Below, piece after piece: positions 51,898-60,076 of a DNA stretch of 64,000 nt. Below the pieces are notes generated by a model. It saw only the letters and a list, made by a program, of their open reading frames with translations, was not told where the DNA came from and made no database searches. Source of the stretch: Mesorhizobium sp. (GTDB taxonomy: Bacteria > Pseudomonadota > Alphaproteobacteria > Rhizobiales > Rhizobiaceae). Position 1 is the first letter of the stretch; each line of letters starts with the position of its first letter. Both the position numbers and the translations under genes were made by a program. Where the stretch lies: positions 1-64,000 of the forward strand of contig SUGL01000019.1 in assembly GCA_004963905.1 (NCBI GenBank), given 5' to 3'.

Positions 51898-52296
51898 TCA
51901 CTCCACACTGAGCCCGTAGCGCTCGACGACTTCGGCGCTGATAAGCTTCGTGTGCAGCGTCATCAGCACGATCTCAGCATCGAAACTATCGCCGGCTTCG
52001 AGCGCGGCCTCGATGCGGCGCTCGGCCTCCAGCGTAAGTTCCCTGCCGTTGGCCTGCTCGAAGGTATCCCGTCCGGCAACACAATAGCTGCAAAGTTGCG
52101 CCACCGATTGATAGGCCTGTGGCGGCGGCTCGTCCGGCCAACGGTCGTTCATCAGATTGACGATGGTGAGTTTCACGCCCTCCGGCACCAAGGCCGGATG
52201 CAGGTCCGCCTGGCGCAGAGCATCATCGAGCTGGCGCAGGTCGCCCGAGCGGCCGAACATGCCGAGGAAGCCGAGGGAAGAGCGCCGTTTCGCCAT
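51898..52296 (-). CDS. Conserved hypothetical protein
   Basis: A 132-residue soluble protein that I do not recognise: basic N-terminus MAKRRSSLGFLGMFGR, a segment LRQLDDALRQADLHPALVPEG, and two Cys in QLCSYCVAG (a possible metal or redox pair, CxxC-like spacing CSYC). No signal or membrane span. It lies alone between element E and the dehydratase operon; ATG with no strong ribosome binding site. Confidence 0.75.
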   Translation of the reverse strand: MAKRRSSLGFLGMFGRSGDLRQLDDALRQADLHPALVPEGVKLTIVNLMNDRWPDEPPPQAYQSVAQLCSYCVAGRDTFEQANGRELTLEAERRIEAALEAGDSFDAEIVLMTLHTKLISAEVVERYGLSVE

Positions 52297-52366
52297 GATG
52301 GTCTGGTCCAGCCGGGATGACGCCTATCTGGATGTGCAAAGCGGCTGAAACAAGGGCGTAGGAGAA

Positions 52367-52400
52367 GGGGCGGCCCGCGCTTCGCGAGCCGCCCCTTTTT
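52367..52400. terminator. Strong hairpin terminator between the unknown gene and the dehydratase
   Basis: GGGGCGGC (52367-52374) pairs with GCCGCCCC (52388-52395), with CGCG/CGCG inside. A T-run TTTTT follows on the plus strand; on the minus strand, 25 bases after the dehydratase stop, the run is weak (TTCTCC). Most likely the dehydratase terminator. Confidence 0.75.
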
Positions 52401-52419
52401 ATTCTCTAAGCAGGAAACC

Positions 52420-54225
52420 TCAGTGGTTGTCGCGCGGCACGCCGCTGGTGTGCGCGACGTCCTGGTATTTCACCGCCGGCTTCAGCACCATTCCGGCCGA
52501 GAACTGGTCGACCATGCCGCGCTGGATCTCCTGCCAGGGCGTCTGGTGCTTGGGATAGTGATAGCCGCCATTGCCCTGCAGCTCGGCCCGCCGCCTGGCG
52601 ATCTCCTCGTCGCTGACGAGGATGTTGGCGGTGCCCTTCCTGAGATCGATGCGGACGCGGTCGCCGGTCTTGAGCAGCGCGAGGCCGCCGCCGATGGCGG
52701 CTTCCGGCGAGGCATTGAGGATCGACGGCGAGCCGGACGTGCCGGACTGACGGCCGTCGCCGATGCAGGCCAGCGAATGGATGCCCTTCTTGATGAGGTA
52801 GGCCGGCGGCTGCATGTTGACCACCTCGGCGCCGCCCGGATAGCCGACCGGACCGGCACCGCGCATGAACAGGATCGTGTGCTCGTCGATCCCTTGCGCC
52901 GGATCGTCGATGCGGGCGTGGTAGTCTTCCGGACCGTCGAAGACCATGGCGTTGCCTTCGAAGGCCTCCGGATCGTTCGGGTTGGAGAGATAGCGCTCGC
53001 GGAATTCGGGCGAGATGCCGCTGGTCTTCATGATCGCGGAATCGAACAGATTGCCCTTGAGGTTGATGAAGCCGGCATTGGCCTTGAGCGGCCTGGCGGC
53101 GCTGCTGATCACCTCCGGGTTCTCGTTGACGGCATCCCTGCAATTGTCGCCCATGGTCTTGCCGTTGGCGGTGATCGCATCGGGATGCGGCAGCAGGCCG
53201 CCCTTCATCAGCTCGGCCACCACCGCCGGCACACCGCCGGCACGGTGGTAGTCCTCGCCGAGATACTCGCCCGTCGGCTGCAGGTTGACGAGAAGCGGGA
53301 TGTTGAGGCCAACCTTCTGCCAGTCGTCATTGTCGAGCGGCACGCCGAGATGGCGGGCAATGGCGTTGAGGTGGATCGGCGCGTTGGTGGAGCCGCCGAT
53401 GGCCGAGTTGACGACGATGGCGTTCTCGAACGCCTTGCGGGTCATGATGTCGGAAGGCTTCAGGTCCTCATGCACCATCTCGACGATGCGCCTGCCCGTC
53501 TCGTAGCCCATCTGGCCGCGCTCGCGATAGGGCGCGGGGATGGCGGCCGAGCCGGGGAGCTGCATGCCGAGCGCCTCGGCCAGCGAGTTCATCGTGGTGG
53601 CGGTGCCCATGGTGTTGCAATAGCCGGTCGACGGCGCCGAGGAGGCGACGATGTCCATGAATTCGTCATAGTCGATCTCGCCGGCCGACAGCCGCTGGCG
53701 CGATTCCCAGACGATGGTGCCGGAACCGGTGCGCTTGCCCTTGTGCCAGCCGTTGAGCATCGGACCGACCGAAAACGCGATAGCCGGAATATTGACGGTG
53801 GCGGCCGCCATCAGCAGCGCGGGCGTGGTCTTGTCGCAGCCGATGGTGAGCACCACGCCGTCGATCGGATAGCCGTAGAGCACCTCGACGAGGCTAAGAT
53901 AAGCGAGGTTGCGGTCGAGCGCCGCGGTCGGGCGCTTGCCGGTTTCCTGGATCGGATGGCACGGGAACTCGAAGGGGATGCCACCCATCGACACGATGCC
54001 TTCACGCACGCGCTTGGCGAGTTCGACATGGTGCCGATTGCAGGGCGAGAGATCGGAGCCCGTCTGCGCGATGCCGATCAGCGGCTTGCCCGACATCAGC
54101 TCGGCGCGTGTCAGTCCGTAATTGAGGTAGCGCTCGAGATAGAGCGCCGTCATGCCCGGATTGTCGGGATTATCGAACCACTCCTGCGAGCGAAATTTCT
54201 TCTTCTTGGTGGGGGCGCCTGCCAT
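52420..54225 (-). CDS. IlvD/Edd-family sugar-acid dehydratase (arabinonate-dehydratase-like)
   Basis: A 601-residue [Fe-S] dehydratase removing water from a 2,3-dihydroxy acid, probably an aldonate such as L-arabinonate. Cluster cysteines lie in [17 protein letters not shown] and [11 protein letters not shown]. The length exceeds IlvD (about 560-610 fits the sugar-acid group better). GGAGACC precedes the ATG at 54225; a longer frame to 54306 would read through the promoter palindrome. It is divergent from the CoxG-like gene, with a GntR-type palindrome between. Confidence 0.9.
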   Translation of the reverse strand: MAGAPTKKKKFRSQEWFDNPDNPGMTALYLERYLNYGLTRAELMSGKPLIGIAQTGSDLSPCNRHHVELAKRVREGIVSMGGIPFEFPCHPIQETGKRPTAALDRNLAYLSLVEVLYGYPIDGVVLTIGCDKTTPALLMAAATVNIPAIAFSVGPMLNGWHKGKRTGSGTIVWESRQRLSAGEIDYDEFMDIVASSAPSTGYCNTMGTATTMNSLAEALGMQLPGSAAIPAPYRERGQMGYETGRRIVEMVHEDLKPSDIMTRKAFENAIVVNSAIGGSTNAPIHLNAIARHLGVPLDNDDWQKVGLNIPLLVNLQPTGEYLGEDYHRAGGVPAVVAELMKGGLLPHPDAITANGKTMGDNCRDAVNENPEVISSAARPLKANAGFINLKGNLFDSAIMKTSGISPEFRERYLSNPNDPEAFEGNAMVFDGPEDYHARIDDPAQGIDEHTILFMRGAGPVGYPGGAEVVNMQPPAYLIKKGIHSLACIGDGRQSGTSGSPSILNASPEAAIGGGLALLKTGDRVRIDLRKGTANILVSDEEIARRRAELQGNGGYHYPKHQTPWQEIQRGMVDQFSAGMVLKPAVKYQDVAHTSGVPRDNH

Positions 54226-54237
54226 GGTGGTCTCCGT

Positions 54238-54252
54238 ATTTGTATGACAAAT
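54238..54252. promoter_or_regulatory. Candidate operator at the dehydratase start
   Basis: ATTTGT-ATG-ACAAAT, perfect 6-bp arms with a 3-base spacer, 13 bases before the dehydratase ATG, followed by a second half-site ATATGACAAC. The pattern resembles FadR/GntR-type sites used for sugar-acid genes; the regulator is not in the neighbourhood. Confidence 0.5.
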
Positions 54253-54375
54253 CGATATGACAACGCGCTCACGCAAGCAAGAGGCACGAGCGCCGCAGAC
54301 CCGCACTTTGGTGCGATAGACAGATCAAGGGCCACGCGCTACGACCAATCGGCATCAGCAATCCGGGAGGTCTTG

Positions 54376-54825
54376 ATGGCTTTGGTGATCGAAGGCGAGG
54401 AACGGATCGCCGCACCCGTTGAGAAAGTCTGGAAGGCCCTCAACGACCCGGACATCCTCAAGGAGGCCATTCCCGGCTGCAAGAGCCTGGAAAAGAAATC
54501 GGACACCGAGATGGCCGCGACCGTGGTGTTGAAGATCGGCCCGATCAAGGCGACCTTCAACGGCGAGGTGACGTTGAAGAATCTCAAGCCGCCGCATTCC
54601 TACACCATCCAGGGCGAAGGCAAGGGCGGCATCGCCGGCTTTGCCAAGGGCGGCGCCGACGTGACGCTGACCGCCGACGGCGCGGACACGACGGTGCTCA
54701 AATATGCCGCCAAGGCCGATGTCGGCGGCAAGATCGCCCAGCTCGGCAGCCGCCTGATCGAATCGACATCGAAGAAGCTGGCCGGACAGTTCTTCTCGAC
54801 ATTCGGTGAGAAAGTCGGAGGCTAG
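54376..54825 (+). CDS. CoxG-like SRPBCC-domain protein
   Basis: A 149-residue START/SRPBCC-fold protein with the CoxG pattern EEEIAAPVEKVWKALNDP-like start (here GEERIAAPVEKVWKALNDPD), AIPGCKSLEK and AGFAKGGADVTL. CoxG proteins help anchor or mature molybdenum CO-dehydrogenase-type enzymes, but no cox structural genes are in the window. GGGAGG precedes the ATG. It sits alone, divergent from the dehydratase. Confidence 0.9.
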   Translation: MALVIEGEERIAAPVEKVWKALNDPDILKEAIPGCKSLEKKSDTEMAATVVLKIGPIKATFNGEVTLKNLKPPHSYTIQGEGKGGIAGFAKGGADVTLTADGADTTVLKYAAKADVGGKIAQLGSRLIESTSKKLAGQFFSTFGEKVGG

Positions 54826-54842
54826 CTCCTCCGCTCAAGGGG

Positions 54843-56018
54843 TTATTCGAAGACGATGCTCGGCACGGCAGCTTCCGCCGCGCCGCGCTCCTCCTGGACC
54901 CGGTCCCAGACCTTCGCGGCGATATCGCGATAGATCTTCGCCTCGGCGCCATCCGGCTTCGCCACCACCACCGGCGAGCCGGCGTCCGAGCTTTCACGGA
55001 TACCCATTTCGAGCGGCACTTCGCCCAGGAAGGTGACGCCAAGACGCTCGGCCTCGCGGCGCGCGCCGCCATGACCGAAGATGTCGTAGCGTTTGCCGGT
55101 GTCGGGCGCGAGGAAATAGCTCATGTTCTCGACGATGCCGAGCAGCGGCACGTCGACCTTCTTGAACATGTTCAACCCCTTGCGCGCATCGATCAACGCA
55201 AGGTCCTGCGGCGTCGAGACGATGACGGCGCCGGCGAGAGGTACCTGCTGGGCCATGGTGAGCTGGGCATCGCCGGTGCCGGGCGGCATGTCCACGACCA
55301 GCACGTCGAGCGGCCCCCACTCCACCTCGCGCAACATCTGGGTGAGCGCCGACATCACCATCGGGCCGCGCCAGATCATCGGCGTCTCCTCATCGACGAG
55401 GAAACCCATCGACATCACCTTGAGGCCGTAATTCTGCATCGGCCTCAGGACCTTGCCATCGACGGTCTGGGGTCGGCCATGGATGTTGAGCAGCCTCGGC
55501 ATCGACGGCCCGTAGATGTCGGCATCGAGCACGCCGACGTTCAGTCCATTGGCGGCAAGGCCGAGCGCCAGGTTGACGGCTGTGGTCGACTTGCCGACGC
55601 CGCCCTTGCCGGAGGCCACCGCGATGATCGCATCGATGCCGGGCACGCCGCGCTTGCCGTGGCTGTGCGAAGCGGGCGCTGGACGCTGCGGCGCTGCCTG
55701 GGGAGTTGGGCGCGGCGGCGCCGCCTGCGGAGCTGGACGCGGCCGAACCGGCGCTTCCATGCCGCCGCCCTTCTTTTCCGCCGTCAGCGCGACGACGGCG
55801 TTGGCGACGCCGGGGATGGCCTTCACCACGCGCTCGGCGGCGGCACGCAGCGGTTCCATCTCCTGCGCGCGGGCGGCGGGAACGGTGATCGAGAAGAACA
55901 CCTTGGAATCGGCGATGAAAATCTCCGAGACCAGGCCGAGGTCGACGATATTGCCGGTGAAATCCGGTCCGTTGACCGTCTTCAGGCGCTCGATAACGGT
56001 TTCCTTGCTGACGGACAT
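54843..56018 (-). CDS. mrp: Mrp/ApbC-type iron-sulfur cluster carrier ATPase
   Basis: A 391-residue protein with an N-terminal MIP18/DUF59 domain (about 1-90), a Pro/Ala/Gln-rich linker (about 107-140, repeats of PAPQAAP type) and a deviant Walker A P-loop SGKGGVGKSTT in an ATPase domain (GVLDADIYGPSMPRL, DVLVVDMPPGTGD). It transfers Fe-S clusters to apoproteins. The usual C-terminal CxxC of many Mrp proteins (NMSYF-x-C-P) is APDT here, as I recall for many alphaproteobacteria. It may serve the formate dehydrogenase and dehydratase nearby (inference). Confidence 0.93.
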   Translation of the reverse strand: MSVSKETVIERLKTVNGPDFTGNIVDLGLVSEIFIADSKVFFSITVPAARAQEMEPLRAAAERVVKAIPGVANAVVALTAEKKGGGMEAPVRPRPAPQAAPPRPTPQAAPQRPAPASHSHGKRGVPGIDAIIAVASGKGGVGKSTTAVNLALGLAANGLNVGVLDADIYGPSMPRLLNIHGRPQTVDGKVLRPMQNYGLKVMSMGFLVDEETPMIWRGPMVMSALTQMLREVEWGPLDVLVVDMPPGTGDAQLTMAQQVPLAGAVIVSTPQDLALIDARKGLNMFKKVDVPLLGIVENMSYFLAPDTGKRYDIFGHGGARREAERLGVTFLGEVPLEMGIRESSDAGSPVVVAKPDGAEAKIYRDIAAKVWDRVQEERGAAEAAVPSIVFE

Positions 56019-56290
56019 GAGCTTTTCCCAGGCGTTTGCCGGTTCAGATAATGCAGTTCCCGCAGAGAACCAAGCTCGGGAACGACATTGTGCGGCGACA
56101 TGCGTTCAAAAACTTGCGCTCGCGTGTCGGGTTTTGCGGGCATCCTTCGTCTTCCAGAAAGATCCATCCCGATTGCGCAGGCCGCGCGGTCGCCGGAAGA
56201 CAGGGCAACGCTATCTTCCAGGTTACTCTATCATCCTGGTTTCGGGCGCGGCAGCCAACTGGGAGCGGCCAACGGAGAAAGGAGACCGTC

Positions 56291-56668
56291 ATGCTCGAGC
56301 ACAGCAATGCCACAGCCAATCTCGCGGTGAAGGACCTGGAGAAGGCAAAGGCTTTCTATGCGGGAACGCTCGGCCTCAAGCAGGTCGACGACATGGACGG
56401 CGAGCTGATCGTCTACAAAAGCGGCGACACGGTCATCAATGTCTATCATTCGCAATTCGCCGGCACCAACAAGGCGACGGCGGTAACCTGGGCGGTGGGC
56501 GACCAGATCGAACCGATCATCAAGTCGCTGCGCTCGAAAGGCGTCAGCTTCGAGCACTACGATATGCCCGGTCTGTCGCTCGAGGGCGACATCCACGTCG
56601 GCCACGGCATGAAAGTCGCATGGTTCAAGGATCCCGACGGGAACATCTTGAATCTCGTGGGAAAGTAG
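56291..56668 (+). CDS. VOC (glyoxalase/bleomycin-resistance fold) protein
   Basis: A 125-residue VOC protein: MLEHSNATANLAVKDLEKAK at the start, then AFYAGTLGLKQ, YKSGDTVINVYHSQF and AWFKDPDGNILNLVGK at the end (Asn replacing the usual Glu region). Small-molecule binding or isomerase role; substrate unknown. GGAGAAAGGAGA precedes the ATG. Monocistronic; no neighbour suggests a pathway. Confidence 0.88.
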   Translation: MLEHSNATANLAVKDLEKAKAFYAGTLGLKQVDDMDGELIVYKSGDTVINVYHSQFAGTNKATAVTWAVGDQIEPIIKSLRSKGVSFEHYDMPGLSLEGDIHVGHGMKVAWFKDPDGNILNLVGK

Positions 56669-56696
56669 CTTCGCCCGCAGATGCAGGCGGGCCGCA

Positions 56697-57701
56697 TCAT
56701 CCGGCCAGCCTCGTGGCGAGATAGGTGAGCGCTGAAATCGCCGCTGTCGCCGGCAGGGTGATGACCCATGCCACGACGATGTTGCCGGCTATGCCCCAGC
56801 GCACCGCCGAGACGCGGCGGGCGGCGCCGACGCCGATGATCGCCCCGGTAATGGTGTGCGTGGTGGAGACGGGGACACCGAGCCATGTCGCGGCAAAAAG
56901 CGTTACGGCGCCGCCCGTCTCGGCGCAAAAACCCTGCATCGGGTTCAGCCGGGTGATCTTCGAGCCCATGGTGTGAACGATGCGCCAGCCGCCGAGCAGC
57001 GTGCCCAGCGCCAGCGCCGACTGGCAGGTGATGACCACCCACAGCGGCACATGGAAGCTCTGGCCGAGCATGCCTTGCGAATAGAGCAGCACGGCGATGA
57101 TACCCATCGTCTTCTGCGCGTCATTGCCGCCGTGTCCCAGCGAATAGAGCGAGGCGGAAAAGAACTGCAGGACACGGAACGAGCTGTCGACGGCGAACGG
57201 TGTCTGGCGCACGAACAACCAAGAGACGATGAGAGCGAGAACGAGCGCCAGGACGAATCCGGTCGCCGGCGAAAGCACGATCGCCGCGACCGTCTTGCCG
57301 AGCCCGGACCAGACGATGGCGCCGGTTCCGGCCTTGGCGACACCGGCGCCGACCAGCCCGCCGATCAGCGCATGCGAGCTGCTCGACGGAATGCCCACGA
57401 TCCAGGTGACGATATTCCAGACGATGGCGCCGACGAGCGCGGCGAAGATCACCGCCGGCGTCACGATGCTGGCGTCGACGATGCCTTTTCCAACCGTCTC
57501 GGCGACATGCAGGCCGAAGAACAGGAAGGCGATGAAATTGAAGAAAGCCGCCCAAAACACCGCATAGTGCGGCCTGAGCACGCGGGTGGAAACGATGGTC
57601 GCGATCGAATTGGCGGCATCGTGCAGTCCGTTGAGGAAATCGAAGAACAGCGCCACGGCGACGAGGCCGACCAGCAGGGGAAAGGCGATCGTGGCGTCCA
57701 T
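56697..57701 (-). CDS. pit: Inorganic phosphate transporter, PiT family
   Basis: A 334-residue integral membrane protein with about ten helices. Family repeats FLNGLHDAANSIATIV and GHGGNDAQKTMGIIAVL carry the two conserved PiT signature motifs; SSSHALIGGLVGAGVA and STTHTITGAIIGVGAA are further repeats. It is a metal-phosphate/H+ symporter for low-affinity phosphate uptake. The DUF47 gene lies 3 bases upstream, the standard pair. Confidence 0.95.
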   Translation of the reverse strand: MDATIAFPLLVGLVAVALFFDFLNGLHDAANSIATIVSTRVLRPHYAVFWAAFFNFIAFLFFGLHVAETVGKGIVDASIVTPAVIFAALVGAIVWNIVTWIVGIPSSSSHALIGGLVGAGVAKAGTGAIVWSGLGKTVAAIVLSPATGFVLALVLALIVSWLFVRQTPFAVDSSFRVLQFFSASLYSLGHGGNDAQKTMGIIAVLLYSQGMLGQSFHVPLWVVITCQSALALGTLLGGWRIVHTMGSKITRLNPMQGFCAETGGAVTLFAATWLGVPVSTTHTITGAIIGVGAARRVSAVRWGIAGNIVVAWVITLPATAAISALTYLATRLAG

Positions 57702-57704
57702 CGC

Positions 57705-58346
57705 CTAAACGTTCTCGATGACGATGCCGCTGATCTCGTTGGCGACATCCTCGAAACGGTCGACCACCTTTTCCAGCTGACCGTAGATCTCCGAGCCGAT
57801 CAGATAGGCCATCGGGTCGCTGCGGCCGTGTCGCTTGAACAGGTCCTTCAGGCCCTGCTCATGCAGGTCGTCGGCGCGGCCTTCGACGCGCATGACCTCT
57901 TCGGCTATGGCATTCAGGCGCGCGGCGTTCGCGCCCACCTTGCCGAGCAGCGGGATGGCCTCAGCGACCAATCGGGCAGCCTGGACGATGACGCCGCCCA
58001 TTTCCCGCATCAGGGGATCGAACTCCCTCATCTCGAACAATTTCACCGTCTTGACGGTCTTGTGCATCATGTCGATGGCGTCATCCATCGACTGGATCAG
58101 ATCCTTGATGTCGCCGCGATCGAAGGGCGTGATGAAGGAGCGCCTGACGGCAAGCAGGACCTCCGCGGTGATGCCGTCCGCCTCGTCCTCGAGATCGATG
58201 ATCTTCTGACACCAGCGGTCGATGTCCTGGCCCTGGAGAAGCCGCTCGAGCGCCTCGGCGCCGCCGACCACCGTTAGCGAATGCCGTTCGAACAGGTCGA
58301 AGAAGCGATCCTCGCGGGGCAACAGCTTGCGAAACCAACCCAGCAT
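57705..58346 (-). CDS. DUF47/PhoU-like phosphate transport regulator
   Basis: A 213-residue helical protein of the DUF47 (Pit accessory, PhoU-like) family: MLGWFRKLLPREDRFFDLFERH at the start, RRSFITPFDRGDIKDLIQSMDDAIDMM and EIYGQLEKVVDRFEDVANE at the end. It regulates the adjacent PiT transporter. GGGAGGACGAG precedes the ATG at 58346. The stop lies 3 bases before the pit start. Confidence 0.94.
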   Translation of the reverse strand: MLGWFRKLLPREDRFFDLFERHSLTVVGGAEALERLLQGQDIDRWCQKIIDLEDEADGITAEVLLAVRRSFITPFDRGDIKDLIQSMDDAIDMMHKTVKTVKLFEMREFDPLMREMGGVIVQAARLVAEAIPLLGKVGANAARLNAIAEEVMRVEGRADDLHEQGLKDLFKRHGRSDPMAYLIGSEIYGQLEKVVDRFEDVANEISGIVIENV

Positions 58347-58501
58347 CTCGTCCTCCCTGCTTCCGCCCGTCTCACATAACGCCATGTGCGACGCTGGAAA
58401 ACAGATAGCCGGCTCAAAAATGTGGATGAGATCCGATTGGCCAGGCGTCTTGCGTAGCAGGGCGATTTCCCCGACCTTGGGCAAACCGCGGATCGGATGA
58501 C

Positions 58502-59401
58502 ATGATCGACAAGCTGGAATTCTTCATCGCGCTCGCCAGGGAAGAGCATTTCGGCCGCGCGGCCGAGGTGTGCGGCGTCACCCAGCCGACGCTGTCGGCC
58601 GGCATCAAGCAACTCGAAGAGCAGCTCGGCGTCATGCTGGTGCTGCGCGGCTCGCGCTTCCAGGGCCTGACGCCGGAAGGCAAGCAGGTGCTGGTGTGGG
58701 CTCGACGCATCGTCGGCGATTCAAGGACCATGCGCGAGGAGATGCGGGCGGCGCGCCACGGCCTGTCCGGCCGCATCCGCATCGCCGCCGTCCCGACCGC
58801 GCTCGCCATGGTGGCGCGACTGACGACGCCGTTCCGCGAAAAGCATCCCGGCGTCACCTTCTCCGTGCTGTCGCGCACCTCGATCGAGGTGCTGACGCTG
58901 CTCGGCAATCTCGATATCGATGCCGGCATCACCTATCTCGACAACGAGCCGCTGGGGCGGGTGACCAGCGTGCCGCTCTATGACGAGCGCTACCAGCTGA
59001 TCACGGCGGTCGGGAACCCCTATTCCGACCGCGACAAAGTGACGTGGGCCGAGATCAGCCAGCTGCCGCTCTGCCTGCTGACGCCGGACATGCAGAACCG
59101 CCGCATCATCGACCAGCATCTGGCCGAAGTCGGCATGCAGGTGCGGCCGACGCTGGAATCCAACTCGATGATCGTTCTGTTCTCGCATATCCGGACCGGC
59201 AAATGGTCGTCGATCATGCCGCTCAACCTGGCGGAAACATTCGGTTTTTCCGAACCGATCCGGGCCATTCCGATCGTCGATCCGGATGCCAGCCACACGG
59301 TCGGACTGGTGGCGGCGCCGCGCGAGCCGCACACGCCGCTGGTGCAGGCGCTGCTGGACGAGGCGATGGCGCTGGCAGACGATTTCCGCGCCCATCGCTA
59401 G
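58502..59401 (+). CDS. LysR-family transcriptional regulator of formate dehydrogenase
   Basis: A 299-residue LysR protein with the N-terminal winged helix (FFIALAREEHFGRAAEVCGVTQPTLSAGIKQLEEQLG) and a two-lobed C-terminal effector domain (about 90-295). It precedes fdsGBA in the same direction and a near-perfect LysR-type palindrome (59427-59447) lies between; so it is probably the activator of the fds genes, responding to formate or a related signal (inference). FdsR-type regulators occur in this position in other bacteria. Confidence 0.92.
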   Translation: MIDKLEFFIALAREEHFGRAAEVCGVTQPTLSAGIKQLEEQLGVMLVLRGSRFQGLTPEGKQVLVWARRIVGDSRTMREEMRAARHGLSGRIRIAAVPTALAMVARLTTPFREKHPGVTFSVLSRTSIEVLTLLGNLDIDAGITYLDNEPLGRVTSVPLYDERYQLITAVGNPYSDRDKVTWAEISQLPLCLLTPDMQNRRIIDQHLAEVGMQVRPTLESNSMIVLFSHIRTGKWSSIMPLNLAETFGFSEPIRAIPIVDPDASHTVGLVAAPREPHTPLVQALLDEAMALADDFRAHR

Positions 59402-59426
59402 GTTAGAGAATGCGGACCGATCGTTT

Positions 59427-59447
59427 TTGATAGAAATTTTCTATCAA
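59427..59447. promoter_or_regulatory. LysR-type palindrome before fdsG
   Basis: TTGATAGAAA (59427-59436) and TTTCTATCAA (59438-59447) are perfect 10-bp inverted arms around a central T. The core ATAG-N7-CTAT fits the LysR-type T-N11-A pattern. It lies 150 bases before the fdsG ATG. Confidence 0.75.
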
Positions 59448-59596
59448 GCAACGGGAGAGCTTTATTGATCTCGGGGGTTTCCTCTGATTTCGTAAGGACT
59501 TAGCGAATTTGCGCCCTGTGCATGTCGTTGCCCCAAAACCGCTCTATATTTTGGGGTGACATACATTGGGTCGCCAACGACCAGGGAGGGCGCTGC

Positions 59597-60076
59597 ATGC
59601 CGATGCAGCCTGCAAGTACCGAGATCGCGTCGCGCACGGCGGCGATCGTCAACGAGTTGAAGGGCCTCGAAGGTCCCTTGCTGCCGATCCTCCATGAGCT
59701 GCAGGAAGAGTTCGGCCATGTGCCGCAGGCGGCACTTCCCGTCATCGCCGACGGGCTGAACCTTTCCAGGGCCGAAGTGCACGGCGTCGTCACGTTTTAT
59801 CACGATTTCCGTGCCCAGCCCGCCGGCCGGCATGTGCTGAAGCTCTGCCAGGCGGAAGCCTGCCAGTCGATGGGTTCGGAGGCGGTCGCCGCCAAGGTCA
59901 AGCAGCTGCTCGGCATCGATTTCCACGAGACCGCGCGTGACGGATCGGTTACATTGGAGCCGGTCTACTGCCTCGGGCTTTGCGCCTGCTCGCCGTCGGC
60001 GATGCTGGACGGCGAAGTGATCGGCCGGCTCGACGACGAGAAGATCGAAGAGATCGTCGCGGAGGTGCGTTCATGA
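59597..60076 (+). CDS. fdsG: NAD-dependent formate dehydrogenase gamma subunit
   Basis: A 159-residue NuoE-like protein carrying a [2Fe-2S] cluster (Cys in KLCQAEACQS and VYCLGLCACSP). It passes electrons within the FdsABG complex. An upstream in-frame ATG at 59522 exists, but GGGAGGG before 59597 decides the start. It is coupled to fdsB by ATGA. Confidence 0.94.
   Translation: MPMQPASTEIASRTAAIVNELKGLEGPLLPILHELQEEFGHVPQAALPVIADGLNLSRAEVHGVVTFYHDFRAQPAGRHVLKLCQAEACQSMGSEAVAAKVKQLLGIDFHETARDGSVTLEPVYCLGLCACSPSAMLDGEVIGRLDDEKIEEIVAEVRS

Noticed and set aside
52423..54825. An 800-codon open frame on the plus strand
   Set aside because: Its first 650 codons are the antisense of the dehydratase gene, Arg/Ala/Gly/Asp-rich without family resemblance; only the final 149 codons (CoxG-like) are real, from the ATG at 54376 with its own ribosome binding site.
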